From positions 1 through 27,277 of the forward strand of contig JBMOIC010000027.1 of assembly GCA_049317525.1 (NCBI GenBank): a stretch of 27,277 nucleotides of DNA, in the 5' to 3' direction. Below are positions 1 to 8,324 of the stretch, one piece after another (position 1 is the first letter of the stretch; each line of letters starts with the position of its first letter). The notes under the pieces were generated by a model. The model was not told the origin of the DNA, did not search any database, and saw only the letters and a program-made list of their open reading frames with translations. This DNA comes from UBA961 sp049317525 (GTDB lineage Bacteria > Bacteroidota > Ignavibacteria > Kapaibacteriales > UBA961). Position numbers and translations under genes: made by a program.

Positions 1-66
1 GATAGCTACACAGCAGACTTCCTTTTACAATTATTAGAAGAGTACCCAAAAAGGAGAAATCACTAA
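1..66 (+). CDS. C-terminal end of a gene entering from the left, possibly UvrA
   Basis: The first 22 codons read in frame 1 to a TAA stop at 64-66 and give the tail DSYTADFLLQLLEEYPKRRNH. It is followed directly by a strong terminator on the same strand, which supports a real gene end. UvrA proteins typically finish with a short S-(Y/H)-T-x-x-FL segment after a GTPEE-like stretch, and the SYTADFL here fits that pattern. UvrA, the damage-recognition ATPase of nucleotide excision repair, is therefore my best guess. Only 21 residues are visible, so this identity is inference; the presence of a gene end is much firmer than its name. Confidence 0.5.
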   Translation, partial: DSYTADFLLQLLEEYPKRRNH

Positions 67-80
67 GAATACTTAAAACA

Positions 81-128
81 AAGGGTTCTGATATATCAAT
101 GTATCAGAACCCTTGCATTTTATTTTTT
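81..128 (+). terminator. Rho-independent terminator after the left-edge gene
   Basis: A perfect 13-bp inverted repeat (81-93 with 102-114, 8-nt loop) is followed by a T-rich run at 118-128. It lies 14 nt after the stop codon at 66. On the opposite strand the hairpin is followed by TGTTTTAAGT, so it may also stop the convergent FISUMP gene that ends at 165. Confidence 0.88.
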
Positions 129-164
129 GGGGCTAAGCCCTAGACCTCAAATGAATTCAAAGTG

Positions 165-857
165 TCAATCCTTAAGGCAGCGAAGGGATAAGCCATACCA
201 CTTGTCAAAGTCGAAACTACTTACTTTTGTATTACCGCTGAACAAATTTCGAAACCAAGCATTATTTATACCATCATCTGAAGAACTCCAAAAGTAACCG
301 AATTCTGATACATTTCGGAAATTTCCATAATAATTACAGTACCCGCCCGGCAGACCATTAAAACCACTGCTATTACTTCCATTACCACCTCCAGTCCAAC
401 CTGATTTACTCTTCATCTTCTGGCCTCCTATATCTTCTCCTCCTAACATGTCTGTAAGGATTGTCCATTCTGCATTACTAGGTATATGATATCCTTTAGG
501 TGCTAAACCTCTAGAATCATTCACTGCATACCAATTATAGAGTTTACCATAAACTTCACCATTCTTGGGATCATTATCATAGTAACACCAAGCACCCTCT
601 TTTTTCTCGGCTGCATCTACCCACTCTTCTGGAGTACGTGCATACCGAATTGGATCTCCATTTCGATATGTGCTCGCATTTAAGTTTTCAGACATCCATA
701 CTTGTGAATTTATCTTCACAATGTCGTATTTTTTTCCATCTCGTGGATCCGTAAATACTGTATCAGAAACTGTATTATCTGGATTATTTGTAGAATTATC
801 GCTGCATCCACCCACAAACATCATTGTGAAAAAGAAAAATATCATCGTATTTTTCAT
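165..857 (-). CDS. FISUMP-domain lipoprotein (paralogue 1)
   Basis: This 230-residue protein has a lipoprotein signal peptide: a hydrophobic stretch, then VGGC with the lipidated Cys at residue 18. The rest is one Fibrobacter-succinogenes-major-paralogous (FISUMP) domain. Recognisable blocks are VWMSENLN, YGKLYNWYAVND, GLAPKGYHIPSNAEW, SGFNGLPGG, a FWSSS block and the terminal LRCLKD. The domain is common in Bacteroidota, Fibrobacterota and relatives as a surface or periplasmic lipoprotein module; its molecular role is not established. A clear paralogue lies at 2636-3298 with two unrelated exported proteins between. It could be the last gene of that four-gene minus-strand group, although the 121-nt gap upstream leaves room for its own promoter. 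I saw no convincing promoter there. Confidence 0.88.
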   Translation of the reverse strand: MKNTMIFFFFTMMFVGGCSDNSTNNPDNTVSDTVFTDPRDGKKYDIVKINSQVWMSENLNASTYRNGDPIRYARTPEEWVDAAEKKEGAWCYYDNDPKNGEVYGKLYNWYAVNDSRGLAPKGYHIPSNAEWTILTDMLGGEDIGGQKMKSKSGWTGGGNGSNSSGFNGLPGGYCNYYGNFRNVSEFGYFWSSSDDGINNAWFRNLFSGNTKVSSFDFDKWYGLSLRCLKD

Positions 858-978
858 TAAAGTCTCCCATTTGTTTAATTAATTATTTAATCTGTATCTA
901 ACCTTTTGAAAGCTTTTTTTATGGCTAAACACAACCACTTCTTTGATCACTTTTCTTTAAATTCTATATATAAATATA

Positions 979-1902
979 TCAATCACGACAATCATCAAGA
1001 TGCAAACTCCCGGAAAAATGTTCATATTCTCCCTCTAGTAGTTTGAAAACGTATCTAGTAGAATACAAATTTTCATCTGGACTAATGACATGAGTTATAA
1101 CTGGCTCACATCCCTCTGGCAAATCATTATAGGTTAGTATGACTTTTTTTCCTTTCGACTGAGGTATATCTTTACGAAATACTTCATTTCCATTCAAGCA
1201 TTGAATAATAAAGGAGAGATTCTTAACATTTCCAAGTAATTCAAGCCTTTGTAATGATGAGCAACCATTTGTAACATTATTTGAATCAGCGCTCCATTCA
1301 ACCTGATATGGTCGAAAATCTCCATTTCGCATAAAGATCTTAAGAACTGGTTTTTGTATAGTTGTAAAGATTGGTTTGTAGATTACTGCAAGAGAAGATG
1401 GATATGCAATACCATCATGATATTCTACTTCATAATCTTTTGTATTCCAAGAATATAAATTAGTAAAACTTACACCCATTAATTCCAATTTCATCTTCTT
1501 GACTTTACCCTTTCCTAATCTGGCTGTTAATTCATTTAGTAAAGAATCCCAAGCCCAATCTCCACTAATTGTTACACGATAAGCCCTTCCCAAATAGAAA
1601 TAGATTGATATGTCAGATTCCTTTTCATCTAAGTATAAAAGACCATTTCCATTTAAACCTAGATATACTATTTCATCTGCCTTCATAGATTCTTCTTTAA
1701 GTGCTTCTAAATAAGTATAATCAAATGCTCCAGTATCATTTTTAATAGGAAATGATTTGAGATATTCGTACACTTCTAGTTTCGATTTACCATACATATC
1801 ACCTAATATTAAGTCAACAAAAGTATTCTGTGCATTTACATTGTTTGAAATATTAAGTATTGTATAACCAATAATGATAAGTTTACATATTGAATTTGAC
1901 AT
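979..1902 (-). CDS. Unrecognised exported protein
   Basis: I do not recognise a family for this 307-residue protein. It begins with a short basic/polar stretch, a hydrophobic segment (about residues 6-20) and an NAQ sequence near residue 25 that fits a signal peptidase I site, so it is probably periplasmic or outer-membrane associated. The N-terminal half (to about residue 165) has mixed alpha/beta character, with GRAYRVTISGDWAWDSLLNELTAR in two parts suggesting a small globular domain. The C-terminal part (about 185-307) looks beta-rich and holds Cys residues in NGCSS, QCLNG, EGCEP and the terminal DDCRD. It follows the gene at 1943-2593 by 40 nt on the same strand and is probably cotranscribed with it. 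Confidence 0.7.
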   Translation of the reverse strand: MSNSICKLIIIGYTILNISNNVNAQNTFVDLILGDMYGKSKLEVYEYLKSFPIKNDTGAFDYTYLEALKEESMKADEIVYLGLNGNGLLYLDEKESDISIYFYLGRAYRVTISGDWAWDSLLNELTARLGKGKVKKMKLELMGVSFTNLYSWNTKDYEVEYHDGIAYPSSLAVIYKPIFTTIQKPVLKIFMRNGDFRPYQVEWSADSNNVTNGCSSLQRLELLGNVKNLSFIIQCLNGNEVFRKDIPQSKGKKVILTYNDLPEGCEPVITHVISPDENLYSTRYVFKLLEGEYEHFSGSLHLDDCRD

Positions 1903-1942
1903 TGAATTACTCCCAATTGATAAAAGATAATAGAGATGATAT

Positions 1943-2593
1943 TTACTTCAACCACTCAAAAAAATCCCTTGTTGGTATATAATCCATAAAACGCACTAAA
2001 TCAACATTGCCCTCATACATATCTTCCTCATTTTCTCCAATCTTATCCCAATCTATTTCTATAGTAAAGTAAATCGCTACCCTTGGACTAATAAGATGAG
2101 CAATATCAGATTCTGGAATAACGGGCACAAATCCTAATTCTTCAAAATCAAAGTTCTTATTTATATCTTTTATGTATTTTTTGATTGGATCATTTTCTAA
2201 AGACTCATGAATCGATGCATTAATTTGTTTCATCATTGGTTGTATGCTATCTTCGATAAAAACACTTCTAAAATCAATTTCTTGATATTTCCCCTTCTTC
2301 CCTTCTTTCTTTTGTAATATAAATTCGTCTATATGTGAAGATTTGCCAGACGTAGCATTAAGATAAATTGCGGTAATTATGCGATAATTTTTCCAATTGC
2401 AAACATGATATAGAGATTCAAAAGAATCACCACCTGCAAGTTTGATAATTCGTCCTTTGCTATCATATCCACGACCTTCTATTTCCTTGCAATCACCTTT
2501 GGTGAAAAGTAGCTTAATATCCGAATCAGTAGCAAAACTAGAATTTTTAAAAAATAATGTTAATAGTATTATGAGAATAATTTTGTGCTTCAT
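1943..2593 (-). CDS. Unrecognised exported protein
   Basis: This 216-residue protein has a good N-terminal signal peptide: MKHK, then a hydrophobic run to about residue 16, then SSFA-T as a likely cleavage region. The mature part is acidic and lysine-rich with no motif I can assign. It contains one short Cys-containing segment near the N-terminus (KGDCKEIEGRG) and a VCNWKNYR segment near residue 65. The sequence between residues 125 and 175 (NASIHESLENDPIKKYIKD and following) looks helical. It sits 42 nt downstream of the FISUMP gene at 2636-3298 and 40 nt upstream of the gene at 979-1902, all on the minus strand, which suggests one transcript. Exported location is inferred from the signal; function is unknown. 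Confidence 0.7.
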   Translation of the reverse strand: MKHKIILIILLTLFFKNSSFATDSDIKLLFTKGDCKEIEGRGYDSKGRIIKLAGGDSFESLYHVCNWKNYRIITAIYLNATSGKSSHIDEFILQKKEGKKGKYQEIDFRSVFIEDSIQPMMKQINASIHESLENDPIKKYIKDINKNFDFEELGFVPVIPESDIAHLISPRVAIYFTIEIDWDKIGENEEDMYEGNVDLVRFMDYIPTRDFFEWLK

Positions 2594-2635
2594 TGAAAAC
2601 CTTGAAATAAGATTATTGGAAATTATAGAAGATAA

Positions 2636-3298
2636 TTAATCTTTTATACAACGAACGGAAAGTCCACCTGACTGTGTATATGAGAATCTATCTAAAACTG
2701 TATAATCATAAACTAAACTTCTATTATGAGAAGTCACTCCATTTATGGCTTCAGTAGTTGTCCACCAGGACCCAATTTTACTTGAATCTTTAAATATCCA
2801 ATCTAAATCTCTGAAACCTCCTGGAAAGCCATTAAACCCGCTTAAGTTATTTCCCCCTAAGTTAGGACTTAACCATCCATAGCTACTTTTCATTTTACCA
2901 CCTGCAACTGGTGCACCACCCAAATAATCTGAAAGTTTAGTCCATTCAGCATCTGAAGGTATATGCCATCCCTTCGGGGCAAGACCTCTTGGATCATTAA
3001 CTGCATACCAATTGTATAATTTTCCATATTTAGACTCATTTAAAGGGTTATCACCATAGTAACAATATGCTGGTTTTTGATTTATAGAAGACTCTCCCCA
3101 TTCCTCATAATTTGAAGCGTAAGGAATTGGATCACCATTTCTAAAAACGCTAACACTTAAATTTTCTTTCATCCATATTTGATTGCCAATTACAACTTGT
3201 GGCAGATTTACTGTTTCGTCCACATTAGTGTTCGATTCAGAACATGACATCGTAAATAAGAAAACGATTAGTAATACTTTGATTTTCAATGTATTCAT
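2636..3298 (-). CDS. FISUMP-domain lipoprotein (paralogue 2)
   Basis: This 220-residue protein is a paralogue of the protein at 165-857 and shares its layout: lipoprotein signal (FTMSC, Cys 19), a short linker, then a FISUMP domain. Matching blocks are QIWMKENLSVSVFRNGDPI, YGKLYNWYAVNDPRGLAPKG, WHIPSDAEW, LSGFNGFPGGF, SWWTTTE and the terminal VRCIKD. Divergence is concentrated in the linker and in the segment before the C-terminus. It is first in a minus-strand group of four, 180 nt from the upstream GT87 gene, so a promoter probably lies in 3299-3478; I see no good consensus match there. The domain's function is not known; outer-membrane or periplasmic lipid anchoring follows from the lipobox. 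Confidence 0.88.
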   Translation of the reverse strand: MNTLKIKVLLIVFLFTMSCSESNTNVDETVNLPQVVIGNQIWMKENLSVSVFRNGDPIPYASNYEEWGESSINQKPAYCYYGDNPLNESKYGKLYNWYAVNDPRGLAPKGWHIPSDAEWTKLSDYLGGAPVAGGKMKSSYGWLSPNLGGNNLSGFNGFPGGFRDLDWIFKDSSKIGSWWTTTEAINGVTSHNRSLVYDYTVLDRFSYTQSGGLSVRCIKD

Positions 3299-3478
3299 TG
3301 AGAGTGATCCTGATTTATCATAGAAATAGAATTTATTTTATTAATATTTTCATTTTTTAATTTCCAACTAAATACTGTGATTCTTTAAAATTGTCTTATT
3401 ACTGACATATAATCTGCTAGACTTGCAAGATATTATAAATTGAGTAAGACATTTAAATTATTGGATTTATTTCTGAAA

Positions 3479-4702
3479 CTAACAGTAGATATTAGTCCTT
3501 TCAAATTTTGTTTCATTTAGAGCAAATAGAACTGTAAGGGCGAAAACACTTAATAATCCAAACATTTCTATTGGAATAGATGGTACGTTATTTCCCCATA
3601 ATATCATCAACAGAAAAGTGGCTAAGACTAAGCACAATAAAGTGAAGTATTTGGGATTAAATTTTAATTCCGATCTATTAAGTATTAGTGTATTCTTGTA
3701 AGCTATATTTAATATGTAAACAAATGAGGGTATCAAAAAGACTAAGTGATGTTGCTCCCCATTTGTCCCTGTTAAAGGAATAATCTGCAAACACAGTAAA
3801 AAAGAAGGTATAATCCGATTTCTAAAAAGAGCTATCCATGAAGGAAGGCTGCAGAGTAAAAGTCCACTCATTAATTTTAACGTAAAAGATGGATATGCTC
3901 CCTGCCCTAACAGTGTATTAATTCCACCAGCAAGTGTAAAATTATACTTTGAAACCCCTGAAAACTTCATTTGTTGAAGAAGAAAGTTATCGTAATAATA
4001 TTTATACCATTCTAGTACTTTTGTGCCATGTACTAAAAAAGGAATCAGAACAATAAATACGGATATTAAAGTGATAAGGATTGAAAGATTAATAGAAGCA
4101 CTTTTGATATTATAATTTTTTGATAAACTGAACAGAATAACCCAAAGGGATAATACTATAGGTGATAACTTGATTGATATTGCAAGTGACAATAGCATTA
4201 AACCCAGAAAGATTTTATTATCTAATAATTTCGAGAATGAAGCTATAGTGAGTGCAAGAATGATAAGATTTATGTTCGAATGAATAAGATCATCTTGAAT
4301 AATTGAAACAAATAACAAGGTGATTATAAAGGTAATAATTAACTGATTTTCTTTTGGAATATTGAATATTTTCTGAAATGTTGCAACTGAATAAATATAA
4401 GCACCAACAGAAAGAATGTACCAAATAAATTGCGAAATGTATGAATGAATTAGAGCTAAAGGAATTAATAAATAGGTTAAAGTCAATGGGTAAATAAATC
4501 CACCATGAACTACGATAACATATGGATTATTTCCGTGTAGAAATTGATTAGAAGCTGCAAGATATATCCCTAAATCTGGCCAATGTCTTACAAAAGCAAC
4601 TTTAAAAGCCTGTACACCAAATAAGAGAAAAAGTAATATGAATATTGAAACATATAATACATTACTTTTCGTTTTCTTAAAATGTTTGAATATAAAACTC
4701 AA
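3479..4702 (-). CDS. GT87-like (DUF2029) polytopic membrane glycosyltransferase
   Basis: This 407-residue protein is an integral membrane protein with about ten hydrophobic segments. The N-terminal region has the layout of GT-C fold, polyprenyl-phosphate-sugar-dependent glycosyltransferases of the GT87/DUF2029 group: a first membrane helix (about residues 16-33), then WPDLGIYLAASNQFLHGNNPY with an acidic residue in the first extracytoplasmic loop, then FIYPLTLTYLLIPLALI. In GT-C enzymes the loop Asp is part of the catalytic site, and D43 here is the candidate. Expected role is transfer of a sugar from a lipid-phosphate donor to an envelope glycan or lipid on the periplasmic side; donor and acceptor cannot be read from sequence. 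It stands alone, with 180 nt downstream and about 700 nt of non-coding DNA upstream. Confidence 0.72.
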   Translation of the reverse strand: MSFIFKHFKKTKSNVLYVSIFILLFLLFGVQAFKVAFVRHWPDLGIYLAASNQFLHGNNPYVIVVHGGFIYPLTLTYLLIPLALIHSYISQFIWYILSVGAYIYSVATFQKIFNIPKENQLIITFIITLLFVSIIQDDLIHSNINLIILALTIASFSKLLDNKIFLGLMLLSLAISIKLSPIVLSLWVILFSLSKNYNIKSASINLSILITLISVFIVLIPFLVHGTKVLEWYKYYYDNFLLQQMKFSGVSKYNFTLAGGINTLLGQGAYPSFTLKLMSGLLLCSLPSWIALFRNRIIPSFLLCLQIIPLTGTNGEQHHLVFLIPSFVYILNIAYKNTLILNRSELKFNPKYFTLLCLVLATFLLMILWGNNVPSIPIEMFGLLSVFALTVLFALNETKFERTNIYC

Positions 4703-4966
4703 CTAGCATCATCCTTTTCTAATTTTTTACCCGTTTCTACTAACGATGAATTACAGAACCGTCCCACTTTCTAAATGTTTGATCTGAATAATAAAATCAA
4801 GAATCTATTCAATCCTGCAATTATGATTACAAACTTAGAGTATCCCCTATGAACTAAGCATACACTTTATATACTCAGTACATACACTAATTTTACTTAT
4901 CAATATATTTTTGAAGTAGATTGTTTTAAGAAAAAGATTTACTTTTTTGCCCCATTTATTATTTTT

Positions 4967-4990
4967 GATTTGTACCTGATTTGTACCTGA
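4967..4990. repeat. Two-copy 11-bp tandem repeat
   Basis: GATTTGTACCT occurs twice head to tail at 4967-4977 and 4978-4988, followed by GA. It is a direct, exact tandem duplication in non-coding AT-rich DNA. No function is visible. Confidence 0.8.
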
Positions 4991-5090
4991 AATTTCATTT
5001 ATGCTTGTAAATATATGATTATATTAGACTTGTATTTTTAAGAATTTTCCGGTCATGGAGCTTTTTTTGTTATATAGATACTATAGACTT

Positions 5091-5250
5091 TCTCACCCCG
5101 CCCTGCGGGCACCCTTCCAAAGGGGAAAAAGAAGTGGATTCCCCTCTCATGTAGATGGGTTGTGTTGTTTTTCTCACCCCGCCCTTCGGGCTTCCCCTCA
5201 CGCGAGGGGAATAAGAGATAGATTACGCTCTATATTAGAGAGGGGTGGCA
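5091..5250. repeat. GC-rich palindromic repeat cluster (REP-like)
   Basis: Two related units begin with TTCTCACCCCGCCC at about 5090 and 5170 and each contains a small hairpin, GCCC-TGC-GGGC (5100-5110) and GCCC-TTC-GGGC (5181-5191). The second unit continues into an 8-bp stem TTCCCCTC/GAGGGGAA with loop ACGC (5192-5211). A further CCCCTCTC at 5141-5148 is complementary to GAGAGGGG at 5238-5245, so the cluster can fold on itself. The block is far richer in G+C than its flanks. It looks like a dispersed intergenic palindromic element; copies elsewhere in the genome cannot be seen from here. Confidence 0.75.
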
Positions 5251-5411
5251 TATTCTCAATGAGAATCTTTTATATATTTATTTTTACTACAAGCTTTGCT
5301 GCAGTAAAGTACTTCATCCCAATCTTTCTCCCACTTTTTTCTCCATGAAAATTCTCTAGAACATGTTTTGCACGTTTTAGTAGGAAGAAATTGTTTTTTT
5401 ATGCCCTTCAT

Positions 5412-5867
5412 TTAAGCAGGATTTAAGATTGATTTAAGAATTGCTTGAACTGTTGTTCCATCGGCCTTGCCTCTTAGCTCTTTCATGGCTAAACCCATTA
5501 CTTTACCCATATCTTTAGGACCTTGAGCTCCAGTTTGAGTAATTAATGCATTAATTGCAGCATAAATCTCTTCTTCAGATAATTGCTGTGGAAGATATGA
5601 CTGAATGATTTGTAGCTCGAGTTCCTCTTTTTCTTGTAAATCAAATCTATTAGCTTGCTTATACATTTCAATTGCATCTTTACGTTTTTTTGCGGCATTG
5701 AGTAAGATTTTTTGTTCATCTTCTTCTGTCATACCATTTTGTGCATTTCCACTTTTATTAAACTCTATAATAGAAGCTCTAAGCATTCTTAATGTGTCAA
5801 GGCGAAGTCTATCACCAGATTTCATTGCCTCTTTCATGTGCTCATTTACTAATTGTTCAAATTGCAT
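5412..5867 (-). CDS. yqeY: GatB/YqeY domain protein
   Basis: At 151 residues this has the full length of stand-alone YqeY proteins. The N-terminal half is helical (MQFEQLVNEHMKEAMKSGDR, then LDTLRMLRASIIE), followed by EEDEQKILLNAAKKRKDAIEMYKQANR and a C-terminal domain with LQIIQSYLPQQLSEEEI, DMGKVMGLAMKELRGKADG and a closing ILK. These blocks are characteristic of the family, which resembles the tail domain of the GatB subunit of aspartyl/glutamyl-tRNA amidotransferase. A tRNA-linked role is presumed from that relation, but the cellular function of YqeY is not settled. A promoter-like pair lies at 5894-5924 and an AAGGA ribosome-binding sequence precedes the ATG. It is transcribed away from the yfhO operon. 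Confidence 0.9.
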   Translation of the reverse strand: MQFEQLVNEHMKEAMKSGDRLRLDTLRMLRASIIEFNKSGNAQNGMTEEDEQKILLNAAKKRKDAIEMYKQANRFDLQEKEELELQIIQSYLPQQLSEEEIYAAINALITQTGAQGPKDMGKVMGLAMKELRGKADGTTVQAILKSILNPA

Positions 5868-5893
5868 GATATGTCCTTTTTATTAATGTTTCG

Positions 5894-5924
5894 CAAAATT
5901 AGTTTGTTGAAACATCACATTCAA
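5894..5924 (-). promoter_or_regulatory. Predicted promoter for yqeY (-33/-7 type)
   Basis: On the minus strand TTGA (5921-5924) is followed after 19 nt by TAATTTTG (5894-5901). This fits the TTG...TAnnTTTG promoters known from Bacteroidota primary sigma factors. The start codon of yqeY is 26 nt beyond the -7 box. Similar pairs occur at 15651, 19823 and 22553. Confidence 0.55.
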
Positions 5925-5934
5925 GTTATTCCTC

Positions 5935-5965
5935 TTTGGAAATAGAACGTGCACAAGGTAATTTG
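5935..5965 (+). promoter_or_regulatory. Possible promoter for the yfhO operon
   Basis: TTTG (5935-5938) and TAATTTG (5959-5965) are spaced by 20 nt, about 40 nt before the yfhO start. The -7 box is one T short of TAnnTTTG, so this is a weak call made mainly because the divergent intergenic region must hold the operon's promoter. Confidence 0.3.
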
Positions 5966-6005
5966 CACTATTGAATTTTTGCATTGCATATCTTGAACAT
6001 ATAAT

Positions 6006-8324
6006 ATGAAATCTACATCACCTGCTCATACTGATAAACAAAGCTTTTCTTGGCCAATTGCATCTGCCATTTTTATCATAACAACCATATTTTTTTTCTC
6101 GGATATCCTTTTCGGGAAGTCTTTTTTTTGGGATGATATCACTGAATATGTATACCCAATGCTGAGTTATGGTGCTGGCATGGACTATAAAGGTGAATTA
6201 CCATTATGGAATCCATTCCTATTTAATGGAATGCCTTTCTTAGCAGATTTTCAAGCGCAATATTTTTATCCGGGACATTGGTTTTTAAAGTTTTTCTATA
6301 ATCCTGAAACTGGTTTAATTACCCCCAAAACTATTGAATATATCATTATACTTCATTTTGTACTTGCACAATTTGGTATGGCTTTTTATGCTAAGTCCAA
6401 AAATATCAGTATGTGGGGAGCAATCTTATCTGCAATTTCATTCGCATTTTGTGGGTCTATGGCTTTAAAGACAAATCACCCAATGATAGTATATCAATTA
6501 TCACTATTTCCTTTTATTCTTTATCATTTTGAAAAAGGCATTTTATCCTCAAATTGGCTCAATACTCTTTATAGCGGAATACTATTAGGAATTGCAGTAT
6601 TGGCAGGACATGCGCAAACTTCAGCATATATCTTAATCTTTTTAGCTGTTTATGGATTGTGGTTATTAGTTCATTCTTTGCAATCAAAAGCAGGAAGTGT
6701 TCAAAAAACTATATATCATCTCATAGCAATGGCATTACCAGTAATGATGGCATCTTCTATTGCAGCAATTCAATATGTACCTGGATTAGAATTAGCTTCG
6801 TATTCTGAAAGAAATGAAATTACCTATGAAAAAACCACCGATGGATCAATGAATCCAGGACAAATTTTCACAGCAATAATTCCTAATTTATATGGCCATA
6901 TTACAGGGAATCCAAATGCAAAATCTGAGCAAGAAACATTTGCTATGTTAGGTGCTGATGATCAACCTGTTCAATCTCACTGGTATTGGGACACTGGATT
7001 TTATTTTGGCATCACAGCATTGGCTTTAGCAATATTGGCTATATACTCAAATATATCACTCCCCATAGTTGGGACAGTACTTTCATTATCCTTTTTTGCT
7101 TATTTATATGCCTTGGGTAATAATGGATTTTTACATCATCTATTCTGGGGTGTACCAATATTTGGACAATTCAGAAATCCCGGAAGAATGATGTTTTATA
7201 TGTCTTTTGGATGTTCTTTTTTGGCTGGATTAGGATTTGATTCTCTAAAAAAACTCATTTATGACAATAAAAATAATTATCTAATTCCCTCTCTTATGTC
7301 TTTACCTTTGATTATCTCATTGAGTTCACTACTTGGTATCATCCCGTCTTCAATTGCTATTCAACAATCTGATGGATTGCTTTCCTATATAAATTCTCAA
7401 AGTAGTATCATTCTTCTATTCAGTTGTTTAGTCCTCTTTATTGTATTCTTATATGCAAAATCAATTATAAAAGTTCACATTGCTGGCGCGCTTCTTTGTA
7501 TCATTGCTTTTACAGATTTGTATTATAATTATCACGGTTTTCATGGATCTAAAAAAAATCCCAAAGATCTATATATAATGCAAAATGATATCACACAACA
7601 ATTAGCAGCTAAACCACCAAAAAATATATTTAGAGTCTCTATGCGTAGTAGAGAATTAGGGATGGCAATGCAAAGAAATGGCGGAATGTCATCAGGTATT
7701 ATGCTGTATGAAGGATATAATCCAATCTTGCTGCAAAGAAGAAATCCTCCCATTGCTTCACAAAAAGATATGTTTGATGTCTTGAATATTAGATATGAAT
7801 TAGCATTAGACTCATCACAAAATAGCATCTATTTTAAAGAAAGAACTTCCTCTTTAGGCCATGCTCGAATGGTATATGATATCGAGGTTTATGAAAATGA
7901 ACCTGCTTTACAATCTGCTTTATCTTCTATTACTACTCAATTATCACATAAAGCATTATTAGAAAAAAAACCACTTCTTAACTATTCTAAGAAAAACCCA
8001 GACTCTGTTCAACATACCATTAAACTCGATTCTTATAATGCAACAAAACAATCCTTTACAGTATCTACAGATGAACCGGGATTATTATGTATTAGCGAGA
8101 TATGGTATCCGGGTTGGAAGGCAAAAATAGACGGTAAGGATGTAGAATTACTAAGAGCTAATTGGTCATTACGTGCAATAGAAATACCCAAAGGCAAACA
8201 TATAGTAGAAATGTTCTTCGAATCTGAATCGTATGAAAAAGGTAAAATGATTAGTGTATCTAGTATTTCATTGTATGCTATTATAGGTTTTATCCTGTTT
8301 TTTATAAACAAAAAGAAAAAATGA
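6006..8324 (+). CDS. YfhO-family polytopic membrane protein
   Basis: This 772-residue protein has the YfhO layout: a first membrane helix (about residues 17-38), the loop block FFWDDITEYVYPMLSYGAG followed by ELPLWNPFLFNGMPFLADFQ, about a dozen further membrane helices to roughly residue 510, then a large soluble C-terminal part. That part ends in a beta-rich region (about 670-750) containing LLCISEIWYPGWKAKIDG and IEIPKGKHIVEMFF, typical of the family, and then a last helix. YfhO proteins resemble GT-C glycosyltransferases; in Firmicutes relatives act in glycosylating teichoic-type polymers, but substrates in Gram-negatives are unknown. It is first in a five-gene plus-strand set, and its stop overlaps the next start by four bases (ATGA), implying translational coupling. 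Confidence 0.88.
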   Translation: MKSTSPAHTDKQSFSWPIASAIFIITTIFFFSDILFGKSFFWDDITEYVYPMLSYGAGMDYKGELPLWNPFLFNGMPFLADFQAQYFYPGHWFLKFFYNPETGLITPKTIEYIIILHFVLAQFGMAFYAKSKNISMWGAILSAISFAFCGSMALKTNHPMIVYQLSLFPFILYHFEKGILSSNWLNTLYSGILLGIAVLAGHAQTSAYILIFLAVYGLWLLVHSLQSKAGSVQKTIYHLIAMALPVMMASSIAAIQYVPGLELASYSERNEITYEKTTDGSMNPGQIFTAIIPNLYGHITGNPNAKSEQETFAMLGADDQPVQSHWYWDTGFYFGITALALAILAIYSNISLPIVGTVLSLSFFAYLYALGNNGFLHHLFWGVPIFGQFRNPGRMMFYMSFGCSFLAGLGFDSLKKLIYDNKNNYLIPSLMSLPLIISLSSLLGIIPSSIAIQQSDGLLSYINSQSSIILLFSCLVLFIVFLYAKSIIKVHIAGALLCIIAFTDLYYNYHGFHGSKKNPKDLYIMQNDITQQLAAKPPKNIFRVSMRSRELGMAMQRNGGMSSGIMLYEGYNPILLQRRNPPIASQKDMFDVLNIRYELALDSSQNSIYFKERTSSLGHARMVYDIEVYENEPALQSALSSITTQLSHKALLEKKPLLNYSKKNPDSVQHTIKLDSYNATKQSFTVSTDEPGLLCISEIWYPGWKAKIDGKDVELLRANWSLRAIEIPKGKHIVEMFFESESYEKGKMISVSSISLYAIIGFILFFINKKKK

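Larger units (their letters stand above)
4703..5411. other. Long intergenic stretch with repeats, no supportable gene
   Basis: About 700 nt separate the GT87 gene start from the end of yqeY. 4703-5084 is AT-rich and carries stops in all frames at short intervals; it should contain the promoter of the GT87 gene. A TAAGTTTG reads on the minus strand at 4830-4837 but has no matching upstream box. 4967-4990 holds an 11-bp tandem repeat. 5091-5250 is the GC-rich palindromic repeat cluster. A small hairpin (ATTCTC, loop AAT, GAGAAT at 5252-5266) followed by CTTTTA ends it. The open frame across 5055-5348 is discussed under rejected observations. Confidence 0.7.

Noticed and set aside
4830..4837. 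TAAGTTTG on the minus strand as a promoter for the GT87 gene
   Set aside because: It matches the -7 box, but no TTGA or TTTG lies at the right distance and it is about 130 nt from the start codon.
5055..5348. Open frame of 97 codons with repeated SHPALRA segments
   Set aside because: It runs through the GC-rich palindromic repeat cluster; the repeated peptide is simply the translated repeat. There is no ribosome-binding site, and such frames are common artefacts over this kind of element.
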